Positions 4,745 to 11,794 of a DNA stretch of 13,852 nt are shown piece after piece. The notes beneath the pieces are model-generated. The model was not told where the DNA came from. It did no database searches and saw only the letters and a program-made list of their open reading frames with translations. This stretch comes from Chloroflexi bacterium CG23_combo_of_CG06-09_8_20_14_all_45_10 (GTDB lineage Bacteria > Chloroflexota > Dehalococcoidia > GIF9 > AB-539-J10). Position numbers and translations under genes: made by a program. The stretch covers positions 2,736 to 16,587 of the forward strand of contig PCSL01000038.1 in the NCBI GenBank assembly GCA_002772325.1, read 5' to 3'. Each line of letters opens with the position of its first letter. Within the stretch, counting starts at the first letter, position 1.

Positions 4745-7096
4745 CTATTCGGCATAGAAGCTATCTATCCAATCTGGCCTTGGAGGCTGCTGACCTTGCT
4801 CCAGCATTTCCTTCCATTGCTCATCGGTCAATCTCCCTTGCTCCATAGGCCACTTAAATTCATAGTAACTTAGCGTAGGACCAGCACCAATGATAATTCT
4901 GCCATCAGGAACTTTATAGGCCACCAGGGCAAGGTCAATATAGCCTACCCCTTCCTCTAAAACTTCCATCGGTGGGTTGGCATCAGTATGAACATCAGCC
5001 ACAAGGGTAGTCTCTTTGCCTTCAGCCTCAACACCGGCAATTATGGCATTGAGCTGCTGTCCAAAATTTCTGATGAACTCATAATCATCTTCTCTTAGCT
5101 CCTTGCCCTCCAACTCATTTTGGGAAATTTGGATCAACCTCCCCAGGATGCTTTCCAGGTTCTCCAGCCTTGACTTCTCCTCATCGCTCAAGGCATCAAG
5201 CTTAATCAATCCCTCCTTAGTCATTTTAGTAAGCGTAAGCATGCGCGAGTAAAACTCAGGGACGGGTTCAACATAGCCTTCTACCGGCTGCGGCTGAGGC
5301 GACATTGCCGTTGCCGCCTCAGTATAGCTCTGCTTGGCATATAAAATAGTATCGTGCCTGAGTTCAGTCCAGGATGCCAGAGCAGTCTGCAATTCCTTGT
5401 CCTTCCAGACATCAGTCTGCATAAAGGCAGGGTACCCTTCACCAAAATCACCAAGCAAAGGCTTTAGGGCATAAAGCCAGCTCCAGTAGAGATTGCGATT
5501 CCAATCCTTCTCAGTGAGAGCGCCAAATTCCTCTCTGAGCATATTCAATTGCTCATCATAGCTGGTGTCTTCCCCCTGGTATTCAGTATCACCTTCAGCT
5601 TTCAATATCTCATAAGCCCGCTCTGAGCCTAGAACTGCCATGACATCTAATCCTCTGGGAAAACATCTCTGAGGATCGAGTGCAGTCATCTTCAGGGTAA
5701 ATGGCTCACTTTGGCCCACATACATGCCCACAGCGGGAAAGACCAGATTTTGAAACATATATGAGTCAGGCACAAATCGCTGTCCCATAAACCTCATCCC
5801 TTTTGTGTCAGCCAAGCATTGATAGAGCTTTTCTTTGGTAACTGGCGGAGCGATAAGACAAACACCAGAGCCGCCATAAATCTCAGGATTCCTCAGCTGA
5901 GCTAGCTCAGCTTTCAAATTAAGCAACGCCTCCTCGTCAGCAAGCTGGCTGGCATCAAAGCTGGTGCCCAAAACCTTCTCCATAGCCTCCAGGTATTCAT
6001 AGGGGGTCAGGTCATCAGCAGTGCCGACAAAGAATGAGGTAACGGAATAAATCCGATTCCATATTTCCCAGCAAGTGGTGAGATTAGGCAATTCGGCCGA
6101 AATCAAAGACGCTTGAATTGTAGCTATCGTGGCATCTCTCTCAATGACTAAGGCATCAGGACCTCCCTTGAGAAGGAAAGCCATCCGGCCATACCACATC
6201 ATCGCCTTGAAATATCTTTTCAGCGCCTCGCTCCGGGTGTAATGTCCCCTGGGAACATACTGGGAGTAGTCTTCCTTATAGGGATTTTTAGAATCAGCGG
6301 AGTTGAAGATAGCACTTGGCTTGAAGCCCTCATGCCCTTCAATGTTTTTTATCTCCGCCTTAACTTCGTCCGCCACATAAGACGGAATGGAAAAGTCAAC
6401 CTTCTTCAATGGCTTAAATTCTTTCTCATCCCAGGGATGTTCCTGATTCCATTGCTCAATTTCCTGCCTAGCCTTCTCTTCATCATACCCTTCGGTTGGC
6501 GTCTGCAGAAGCTTCAAGGCAACAGCAAAATAAGCCACATTTCTTCTGGCAGCTTCCTTTAAGTCAGAGTCAGTGAAGGATTCATAATCCCATATTGCCC
6601 TTCCCATCATCGCCTGGCTCATATCAATCAGTTCATCAAAAAATTCTTCCTCCTCAAGACGCTTCAGTATCTCATTGAACTGGATATGATATAGATGAAG
6701 CAAAGTATCCGAGGTAACAAAGATAGGGACGCCTTGCTCCTTAAGTGTCTTATAAGGCTGGACAATATCATCGCCATGCCAGGGGATAACCACAAAGCCA
6801 TTTTTCTCCAGAAGCCGCTTTTGATTTTCAGTCAGCCCGAATCTTGAGCCTACCTCTCCAAAGTTTGTTACCTCCCCCAAATCCAGGGGCAGTGAGTAGC
6901 GCGGAGCATCAGGAGATATAGAGACCTCTCCAGATTCATAACAAGCTGCCATAGCAAGCTTGGGATTTGATGCCTCACCCTCAGCTACTGAAGGTATGGC
7001 AAACTCAGAAGGTACGGGCGGCCGACCAGTTGCGCAGCCGCTGGCGGGAAAGATAGCAATTAAAAGAATAGAAATAAGAACCTTCACAATTTTCAC
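4745..7096 (-). CDS. DUF3160 family lipoprotein
   Basis: A 783-residue exported protein of the DUF3160 family; function unknown. With the GTG start at 7094-7096 the N-terminus is a lipoprotein signal: basic start, hydrophobic segment LISILLIAIF, and the lipobox ASGC with Cys21 as the lipidation site. This start is preceded by a GAGGAGG stretch. The upstream GTG at 7144 would bury the signal behind a polar tail and overlap the preceding gene. The body is an extended soluble, mostly helical domain rich in acidic residues. Family-like stretches are FVTSDTLLHLYH, MWYGRMAF, RFMGQRFVPDSYMFQ and a C-terminal VLEEGVGYIDLALVAY followed by LSYYEFKWPM. It probably sits on the outer face of the membrane. 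It lies 35 bases after the PRC-barrel gene and may be cotranscribed with it. Confidence 0.85.
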   Translation of the reverse strand: MKIVKVLISILLIAIFPASGCATGRPPVPSEFAIPSVAEGEASNPKLAMAACYESGEVSISPDAPRYSLPLDLGEVTNFGEVGSRFGLTENQKRLLEKNGFVVIPWHGDDIVQPYKTLKEQGVPIFVTSDTLLHLYHIQFNEILKRLEEEEFFDELIDMSQAMMGRAIWDYESFTDSDLKEAARRNVAYFAVALKLLQTPTEGYDEEKARQEIEQWNQEHPWDEKEFKPLKKVDFSIPSYVADEVKAEIKNIEGHEGFKPSAIFNSADSKNPYKEDYSQYVPRGHYTRSEALKRYFKAMMWYGRMAFLLKGGPDALVIERDATIATIQASLISAELPNLTTCWEIWNRIYSVTSFFVGTADDLTPYEYLEAMEKVLGTSFDASQLADEEALLNLKAELAQLRNPEIYGGSGVCLIAPPVTKEKLYQCLADTKGMRFMGQRFVPDSYMFQNLVFPAVGMYVGQSEPFTLKMTALDPQRCFPRGLDVMAVLGSERAYEILKAEGDTEYQGEDTSYDEQLNMLREEFGALTEKDWNRNLYWSWLYALKPLLGDFGEGYPAFMQTDVWKDKELQTALASWTELRHDTILYAKQSYTEAATAMSPQPQPVEGYVEPVPEFYSRMLTLTKMTKEGLIKLDALSDEEKSRLENLESILGRLIQISQNELEGKELREDDYEFIRNFGQQLNAIIAGVEAEGKETTLVADVHTDANPPMEVLEEGVGYIDLALVAYKVPDGRIIIGAGPTLSYYEFKWPMEQGRLTDEQWKEMLEQGQQPPRPDWIDSFYAE

Positions 7097-7131
7097 CTTG
7101 CCTCCTCTCTTACCTGAGCCATCCTCGTTAC

Positions 7132-7413
7132 TTAGCAAAAACACCTTGAATCCCCATCCGCCGCTAAGCCAGCCGACAAATCATCAAAGAGAACCACTTT
7201 GTTAGCCACGCTTATAATCTGTTCAATAGGTATTATGCTCTCCTGACCTTGATTATCAACTACCATCCATATTTTATCCTGAGGCAATTCTTTCTTGATT
7301 CTAGCGACCACTCCCAGACTAACACCATCAGGCATGGTAACCTCTTTGCCCAGGAGAAGCACCTCCAGGCCTTTAGCAGTTATCAAGGTTTTTAGCATCC
7401 GCAAAATGTTCAT
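7132..7413 (-). CDS. PRC-barrel domain protein
   Basis: A 93-residue protein with the small beta-barrel pattern of PRC-barrel domains. The core LLGKEVTMPDGVSLGVVARIKKEL (in two parts, from residue 19) leads to a strand IWMVVDN and ends with IPIEQIISVANKVVLFD. Such domains occur in RNA-processing and photosynthetic proteins and in many small stand-alone proteins of unknown role. The start at ATG 7411-7413 has no strong ribosome binding site, and a shorter protein is possible. The last 15 residues (LSAGLAADGDSRCFC) look unlike the domain. The gene precedes the lipoprotein gene closely on the same strand. Confidence 0.65.
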   Translation of the reverse strand: MNILRMLKTLITAKGLEVLLLGKEVTMPDGVSLGVVARIKKELPQDKIWMVVDNQGQESIIPIEQIISVANKVVLFDDLSAGLAADGDSRCFC

Positions 7414-7536
7414 AATTCAACCCGCAATGTTAGAAACGAAACAAGCGGCAAAAAGTTTAGCTCCACCATAGCCTTTGCTGAAAGAGATAATGTAAATTCA
7501 TCCCGGTCAAGAATAATCGAAATGTTTTTTCTTAAA

Positions 7537-7669
7537 AGGCTGTTTAAAAAAATGTAGTGTGAGGCTTTAGCCTCGTGCGCACGACCCTAAAGGGTCGCAC
7601 TACGAAAATATGGGGTGAAAGGCTTTCAACATGCCGAAAATTGAACGGAAAATCAAAATTAAACGGCCT
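7537..7669 (+). mobile_element. MITE-like element, copy B, containing a 50-bp BIME
   Basis: The 133-bp partner of 1265-1398, differing by only a few substitutions and one-base indels. Terminal inverted repeats are AGGCTGTTTAA (7537-7547) and TTAAACGGCCT (7659-7669). The inner BIME is 7554-7603. Conserved sequence outside the hairpins includes GGTGAAAGGCTTTCAA and ATTGAACGGAAAATCAAAAT, so the repeat unit is larger than the hairpins. The plus-strand open frame starting at 7631 is part of this repeat and continues by chance. Confidence 0.6.
7554..7603 (+). repeat. REP/BIME-like paired hairpin, copy 4
   Basis: Exactly 50 bp between GTAG and CTAC feet. The hairpins are GAGGCTTTAGCCTC and GACCCTAAAGGGTC. 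It is preceded by AAATGTAG. It lies inside the element at 7537-7669. Confidence 0.8.
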
Positions 7670-7676
7670 CTCTTGA

Positions 7677-7766
7677 CTAAACCAGGTGAAATAACATTAA
7701 TATCAGGCCTACAACCAATAATGTCACGCCTAAAGCCAGTAAGCCAATCAATAACTTCATATTCAT
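7677..7766 (-). CDS. Possible 29-residue single-span membrane peptide
   Basis: A short frame from ATG (7764-7766) to TAG (7677-7679). It begins MNMKLLIGLLALG and is hydrophobic nearly throughout (Leu, Val, Ile, Gly), ending in FHLV: one transmembrane helix with a single lysine near the N-terminus. GAGAGG (7776-7781) is nine bases upstream, and an extended -10 box lies a further 40 bases back (7822-7830). It resembles other tiny membrane proteins but matches no family I recognise. It ends eight bases before the MITE-like element, whose hairpins could end its transcript. The combination of promoter, ribosome binding site and pure membrane-helix composition supports it; its small size makes chance possible. 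Confidence 0.42.
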   Translation of the reverse strand: MNMKLLIGLLALGVTLLVVGLILMLFHLV

Positions 7767-7821
7767 GTGTAAGATCCTCTCTATGCAGAGCTGATACACC
7801 AGCTAACAGCCACTTTGTAGT

Positions 7822-7830
7822 ATTATACCA
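7822..7830 (-). promoter_or_regulatory. Extended -10 promoter for the small membrane peptide
   Basis: On the minus strand TGGTATAAT, a perfect extended -10 (TGnTATAAT). No good -35 box is seen at the usual distance, which extended -10 promoters can tolerate. It lies about 55 bases before the ATG at 7766. Confidence 0.5.
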
Positions 7831-7901
7831 CTGATTCCTTACCTAATAGCTATAACGAAAATCGAAGGGAAAAGTTCACCAAAATTAAGCCAGTGCTAAA
7901 A

Positions 7902-7933
7902 TAATGTCATTGCGAGGGAAGTGAAGCAAACCA
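7902..7933 (+). repeat. GTCATTGCGAGG-type repeat abutting the radical SAM gene
   Basis: ATGTCATTGCGAGGGAAGTG followed by AAGCAAACCAATGG matches the dispersed GTCATTGCGAGG...GAAGCAATC family also seen at 4408 and inside tilS. The last bases carry the start codon of the next gene, so the leader of that gene is partly repeat-derived. Confidence 0.6.
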
Positions 7934-9100
7934 ATGGCAATAAAGTTAATCGCCAAGAAAAGCTCAACCTTTCATGATTTCCCCTACGCCAACACGCAGC
8001 GAAAATGCTTCCATTGCTGGATTATCAATGTCACACCGCCAGGACCAAACCAATGCCTTCATAATTGTATTTATTGCTATGCCAGAGAAGCTATTTATGC
8101 TAACTACTCAGAAGACACTCTGCTTTACAATAACTTGCCCAATTTGGTAGAGAAAGACCTTAAAAAGCTAACCTTATGCCCGCCAATCTCCCTGTCCAAT
8201 GTCTCCGACCCCTGCCAGGATATAGCTGAATTAAAGGGAGAGGTCAAAAAATTAATAAAGCTTCTGATGGACTACGGAGTTTCCTTCTTCATCACCACCA
8301 AAGGAGATCCATCCTTCCTTTTGGAACTGCCGGGCTTTGTGGAGTACAAACCTAAACTTATAGCCACGACCATTGAGGGAACCTCTGAAATACTTGAGCT
8401 ACTCTCGCCCGGAGCACCGCCATTTGATGCTAGGGTGACCACTGTGCGCAAGCTATCTGAATCAGGCATAGATACTATTATTCGTTTCGACCCCATTTTC
8501 ATCCATCTCTTTCAGGCTCTCTATGGTGATTCCTGGTCTGATAAAATAGCTGAGCTAGTTAATACCTTCGCTTCAACTGGAGCTAGCCATATCATCGGCA
8601 GCACGGGCAAATTATCTAAAAAGCGCTCTCAAACTGGTGATTATATCGGCACAAGCATCTGGCAGCGAGTATACAAAGTTATCTATGCTCAGTCACCCTT
8701 GGCGGCCAAGAAATTTGAGCGAGAATATGTCTATGAGGCACATTGGTCAGGGGGAGGTTATCGCCTGAGAAAGGATTTAAGACTTAGCCTCCATCACAAA
8801 TTACTTGCCCTTGTTGAAGCCAGGGGAATGACTTATGCCACTTGCCAGGAGCTTAGCGCTGAGGAGAGCGATTCCAAGGGCATTCCTCATTGCGAGGCCC
8901 TGCCTCTACCTTTCACCAAAAAGCAATCTGACGGCAAATTCAAGCCTGTCCCCGGCTGCACCGCTAATTGTCATGTCTCCTGCCAGGGATTATCTAACCC
9001 ACCTTGTGGACATCCAGAATTGGTAACTTATAAGCCCCTGACATTAAGCAAACTATGCTTTAAAGCAAAAGCTAACGACTTACCAACTCAACTATGGTGA
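7934..9100 (+). CDS. Radical SAM protein, spore photoproduct lyase-like (SplB/Rv2578c-type)
   Basis: A 388-residue radical SAM enzyme. The iron-sulfur cluster motif is Cys41-x3-Cys45-x2-Cys48 (CLHNCIYCYA), followed by a TIM-barrel-like region with SNVSDPCQDIAE, FFITTKGDP and IIRFDPIFI. This order resembles the SPL-like family (COG1533) named after DNA photolesion repair. An added pair Cys25/Cys28 (RKCFHCW) precedes the cluster, and the C-terminus has a cysteine-rich tail (VPGCTANCHVSCQG, then PPCGHPE, about residues 353-376) that may bind a second metal site. Substrate is unknown; most family members outside spore formers are uncharacterised. The ATG is embedded at the edge of a dispersed repeat and has no clear Shine-Dalgarno sequence. 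It converges on the smr gene with a 29-base overlap. Confidence 0.8.
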   Translation: MAIKLIAKKSSTFHDFPYANTQRKCFHCWIINVTPPGPNQCLHNCIYCYAREAIYANYSEDTLLYNNLPNLVEKDLKKLTLCPPISLSNVSDPCQDIAELKGEVKKLIKLLMDYGVSFFITTKGDPSFLLELPGFVEYKPKLIATTIEGTSEILELLSPGAPPFDARVTTVRKLSESGIDTIIRFDPIFIHLFQALYGDSWSDKIAELVNTFASTGASHIIGSTGKLSKKRSQTGDYIGTSIWQRVYKVIYAQSPLAAKKFEREYVYEAHWSGGGYRLRKDLRLSLHHKLLALVEARGMTYATCQELSAEESDSKGIPHCEALPLPFTKKQSDGKFKPVPGCTANCHVSCQGLSNPPCGHPELVTYKPLTLSKLCFKAKANDLPTQLW

Positions 9101-9329
9101 CGCCGTAGTCCCCTTCGCCGTAGTCACCAGGGCGGAAGGATTTAACTAAAGGATGCTTGGCTAGCACTTCATGCACTGCCTGGCGCAGTGTCCCTGTACC
9201 CTTGCCATGAACAATGCACACCGAGGGCAAACCAGCCATAAAAGCATCGTTGAGGTACTGATCCAGCCGAAACAAGGCTTCGTCAACGGTAAGATGGCGT
9301 AAATGCAATTCCTTATCTACCGATTTCAT
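9072..9329 (-). CDS. Standalone Smr domain protein
   Basis: An 85-residue protein that is essentially one Smr (small MutS-related) domain, the nuclease-like module at the C-terminus of MutS2. Family features are the N-terminal LHLRHLTVDEA (residues 8-18, in place of the common LDLRG), CIVHGKGTGTLRQAV (38-52, with the HGKGxG loop), and a closing GDYGEGDYGVTIVEL. MutS ATPase and clamp domains are absent. The ATG overlaps the tilS stop (TAATG), so the two are almost certainly translationally coupled. Its 3' end overlaps the convergent radical SAM gene. A role in RNA or DNA cleavage is family-based inference. Confidence 0.85.
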   Translation of the reverse strand: MKSVDKELHLRHLTVDEALFRLDQYLNDAFMAGLPSVCIVHGKGTGTLRQAVHEVLAKHPLVKSFRPGDYGEGDYGVTIVELVSR

Positions 9330-10897
9330 TACAACCTGATAAACTCCAAGCGAAGAATTTCCTTGGTAGCCTCGGTAACCTTTACCTTATCATCGATGCG
9401 CCAGCCCACCACCCAGATGATTTGTCGAGGGGAACAAACTATAGGAATACGCTCTCGCCACAAAAGTGGTATCTTGACATCAACCATAAAGTGCTGAAGC
9501 TTTTTGGGCTTATCCATGCCTAAAGGCTGAAATCCATCCCCCGGCTGGCGCTGACGGACGAATAATTCAGTCCCTGCCTTATCAAAGTCAAATTCAGCAA
9601 TGAGATTGCTTCGTTGCTTCGCGCCTCGCAATGACAAAGGGGAAGTGCCTCGCAATGACAGAGAAGGCACTTGCTCTCCAACAATGCTGGCTATCACTCG
9701 CCATCCGGATAAAACCGTCTCCCCGGGCACTTTAAGAGGAAATACACCTTGCACTAGAGGAAGAGTGAGGTATGATTGCTTCGCGGCACTCGTAGCTAAC
9801 AACATTTCATCATATCCATTCCAACACACAAGGCCATGAGGCAAGGAAGTTCTTTTACCCACCGGTTTACTTAGTAAACTCCTTATTGCTTCAATGTGAT
9901 TGGCTTCAATATCCCGAGTATCACCAGCCAGCCTGGCTATAGCTAACCTCAGTAGCTGCCTTTGCAAAGCTATAGGCAAGGCAACGATTTTCCCCTTATC
10001 CAGGTAAATGGCATCCTCTTCCTGCCTGGCCACTTCATCCCATAACTGAAAAGCTTGCTGCTCCAGGTAAGAAATATCACTTCCAGCAATTTCAGCCAGG
10101 CGAAGCAGCGCCTGGTCCACGCCCGGGTTATATTCTCTAAGCAAGGGTAAAAGCTCCAGGCGAAGGCGATTTCTAAAGAAAGACAAGGAAAGATTAGAGG
10201 AATCAATCCGTGGCTCAATCTGGCGTTCTTGACAATAATTCAATGTTTCCTCTCTAGTAACATTGAGGAGTGGCCTTATTACCACCAATTCTAGATTCTT
10301 CGCCTTCGGAGATTCTTCGCGGAGCCTTTTGTAGTTGCCTGATTTATCAGGCACCGTCGCCCAATAAATTGGGCAACTACATTTCTCTCCCTCAGAATGA
10401 CAAAATGGGAAAGGCGAATAAGGCTCAAGGCCACGCAGCCCGGAAGTTCCCGTCCCCCGTAATATATGCATCAAGATAGTTTCTACCTGGTCATCCCGAG
10501 TGTGCCCTATGGCTACTCGATTGGCTCCAATATCATCAGCTACTTTGGCAAGAAAGCCATAGCGTAACTCCCGAGCAGCCTCTTCCGTAGAGCAATGCCT
10601 TTCAGCTCTGTAAGCAGCTACATCACGTTTACCAATAGTGATGGGAATATCAAGCTTGCCAGCTAAAGCAGCCACATATTCGGCATCAGCTTCAGACTCA
10701 ACACCTCGAAGCTGATGATTCAGATGGGCCACATGGAGCTTTATGTCAAGCTTGCTCTGCCATCCTGCCAAGACATGCAGTAAGCAAACCGAGTCAGCAC
10801 CACCTGATACCCCAACACCTACTATCTCCCCAGATGAAATCAGGTTATGCTGCTGAATAAAATCTATGACCCTTGCTTCCAGCTCAATCTTTTTCAT
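9329..10897 (-). CDS. tilS: tRNA(Ile)-lysidine synthase with two repeat-derived in-frame insertions
   Basis: Ligates lysine to C34 of the CAU-anticodon tRNA-Ile, converting its codon specificity. The PP-loop SGGADS is at residues 31-36, with N-type ATPase features such as HLNHQLRG and IGHTRDDQVETILM. The tRNA-binding middle and the C-terminal RQRQPGDGFQPLG...LQHFMVD domain follow. At 522 residues it is longer than most relatives. Two segments unlike TilS explain this: about residues 164-203 (nt 10289-10408) and 411-432 (nt 9602-9667), both made of dispersed intergenic repeats in frame. The first lies just before LVVIRPLLNVTREET, the second in the linker to the C-terminal domain. All key motifs are intact, so it is probably functional. 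There is no clear ribosome binding site. Confidence 0.92.
   Translation of the reverse strand: MKKIELEARVIDFIQQHNLISSGEIVGVGVSGGADSVCLLHVLAGWQSKLDIKLHVAHLNHQLRGVESEADAEYVAALAGKLDIPITIGKRDVAAYRAERHCSTEEAARELRYGFLAKVADDIGANRVAIGHTRDDQVETILMHILRGTGTSGLRGLEPYSPFPFCHSEGEKCSCPIYWATVPDKSGNYKRLREESPKAKNLELVVIRPLLNVTREETLNYCQERQIEPRIDSSNLSLSFFRNRLRLELLPLLREYNPGVDQALLRLAEIAGSDISYLEQQAFQLWDEVARQEEDAIYLDKGKIVALPIALQRQLLRLAIARLAGDTRDIEANHIEAIRSLLSKPVGKRTSLPHGLVCWNGYDEMLLATSAAKQSYLTLPLVQGVFPLKVPGETVLSGWRVIASIVGEQVPSLSLRGTSPLSLRGAKQRSNLIAEFDFDKAGTELFVRQRQPGDGFQPLGMDKPKKLQHFMVDVKIPLLWRERIPIVCSPRQIIWVVGWRIDDKVKVTEATKEILRLEFIRL
9602..9667 (-). repeat. GTCATTGCGAGG repeats inside tilS (insert 2)
   Basis: Minus strand: two copies of TGTCATTGCGAGGC, the second followed by GCGAAGCAACGAAGCAATC. 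They encode SLSLRGTSPLSLRGAKQRSN in tilS. The same family occurs at 4408 and 7902 in intergenic DNA, which shows the direction of insertion. Confidence 0.8.
10289..10408 (-). repeat. Nested repeat insertion inside tilS (insert 1)
   Basis: About 120 bp that interrupts the TilS alignment. The outer part is the GTCATTCTGAGGG...GCGAAGAATCTC family (pieces at 10389-10403 and 10293-10322). It is split by a 50-bp paired-hairpin element at 10331-10380. The reading frame stays open throughout. Confidence 0.8.
10331..10380 (-). repeat. REP/BIME-like paired hairpin with variant stems, copy 6 (within tilS)
   Basis: 50 bp with GTAG and CTAC feet and a 9-base outer pairing (GTAGTTGCC with GGCAACTAC). Two inner hairpins, GCCTGATTTATCAGGC and GCCCAATAAATTGGGC, have TTTA/TAAA loops. 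Read on the minus strand it follows AAATGTAG as the other copies do. Architecture, length, feet and loop match the GAGGC/GACCC copies, but the stem sequence is different. Confidence 0.8.
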
Positions 10898-11180
10898 AGA
10901 GATTTGGGTATTTAGTCACCCTCACCTAACTTAAATTCTAAATTCTAAGCTCTAAACACACTCTAAAACTCTAATTTCTAATTTCTAAATCCTAAACAAA
11001 TTCAAATTTCCAAATTCAAATACCAAAACTCATTTTGTTTTGAATTTTTGTCATTAGTGCTTCGATATTGTTTAGCATTTAGGATTTCGTGCTTAGGATT
11101 TATTAGTATTTAGTGCTTGTTTCATTATATTCCTTCCCCTTCAAGGGAGAGGCTAGACGAAGATTCCTCACAATAACATT
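10898..11180 (-). repeat. TAGGATTT-rich intergenic repeat, second copy
   Basis: AT-rich gap between the histidine phosphatase gene and tilS. On the minus strand it contains AAATCCTAAGCACGAAATCC, GCTAAACAATATC, TTTGAATTTG and TTTGTTTAGGATTTAG. These occur in the same order and orientation relative to the downstream gene as in 1430-1560. Fragments of the CTCTCCC and GAATCTTCG repeat families lie at about 11130-11170, and a CACCCTCACC piece near 10917. No gene seen. Confidence 0.65.
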
Positions 11181-11780
11181 CTAGTAGGAAGTATCATTAA
11201 ATGCTACCAAACGCGGTCCATAATCCTCAAACTCAAGGATGCTTACCCCTCCAGGGTCTACCTTGAATTTGGCGAGATAGTCCAGCGGTAAATCCAAAGC
11301 TTTGAAAATGATAGCCAGGATGACAAAGTAATGGCTGACAGCTACCACCGTTCCATCTTTGTGCTCTGCTAACAAACGTTCGATGCTCGCCCAGGATCTT
11401 TCCTGTAGCTCAACAAGGCTTTCCCCGCCAGGCAACCTTTCCGACCCTCCCTTTCGCCACCACCGCATCAAGAACTGGCTAAAGGTAGTGCTCAAACTAG
11501 ACACAGACAAACCCTCCAATTCACCAACACTAATCTCCTTAAGTCCAGCATCAATTTCTACAGGCAATTGATGCCGGCTAGCTATAGCCTCAGCTGTACT
11601 TACAGCTCGCTTTAGGGGACTGGAAATTATGGCATCAATATTCTTATCCTTTAGCCATGAGGCTAACTTATTAGCTTGTTTTAACCCAGCCTCGCTTAAC
11701 TCAGTATCGCTGCCGCCTCCCTGAACACGCCGCTCTTTATTCCAATAAGTTTCACCATGCCTGACTAAGATAAGCTTCAA
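11181..11780 (-). CDS. Histidine phosphatase family protein (phosphoglycerate mutase-like)
   Basis: A 199-residue member of the two-histidine phosphatase superfamily. It starts KLILVRHGETYWN, with the RHG motif (residues 7-9; His8 is the phospho-acceptor). It also has SSPLKRAVSTAE with Arg58, the acid in GLKEISVGELEG, and VSHYFVI with His150. The usual VSHGG reads VSHY here. It could be an alpha-ribazole phosphatase, a broad-specificity phosphatase or a sugar phosphatase; no cobalamin genes are nearby to favour CobC. The start is TTG at 11778-11780, supported by AAGGAGG (11788-11794) seven bases upstream. A BIME-like element abuts that ribosome binding site directly. It follows the M48 peptidase gene on the same strand. 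Confidence 0.85.
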   Translation of the reverse strand: MKLILVRHGETYWNKERRVQGGGSDTELSEAGLKQANKLASWLKDKNIDAIISSPLKRAVSTAEAIASRHQLPVEIDAGLKEISVGELEGLSVSSLSTTFSQFLMRWWRKGGSERLPGGESLVELQERSWASIERLLAEHKDGTVVAVSHYFVILAIIFKALDLPLDYLAKFKVDPGGVSILEFEDYGPRLVAFNDTSY

Positions 11781-11794
11781 GAGATTGCCTCCTT

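Noticed and set aside
4381..4873. Two overlapping plus-strand frames upstream of the lipoprotein's 3' end
   Set aside because: They run through hairpin repeats and then antisense to the lipoprotein gene; composition is low-complexity and unlike a protein.
6242..6562. 106-residue plus-strand frame inside the lipoprotein gene
   Set aside because: It is antisense to a well-supported long coding region and has no independent evidence.
7097..7144. Longer lipoprotein start at GTG 7144
   Set aside because: It would place 16 polar residues before the signal peptide and overlap the PRC-barrel gene; GTG 7096 has a good GAGGAGG upstream.
7631..7834. 67-residue plus-strand frame beginning MPKIERKIKIKRP
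   Set aside because: The start is inside the MITE-like element and the same start occurs at 1360, where it continues differently and stops early. It is antisense to the better-supported small membrane peptide.
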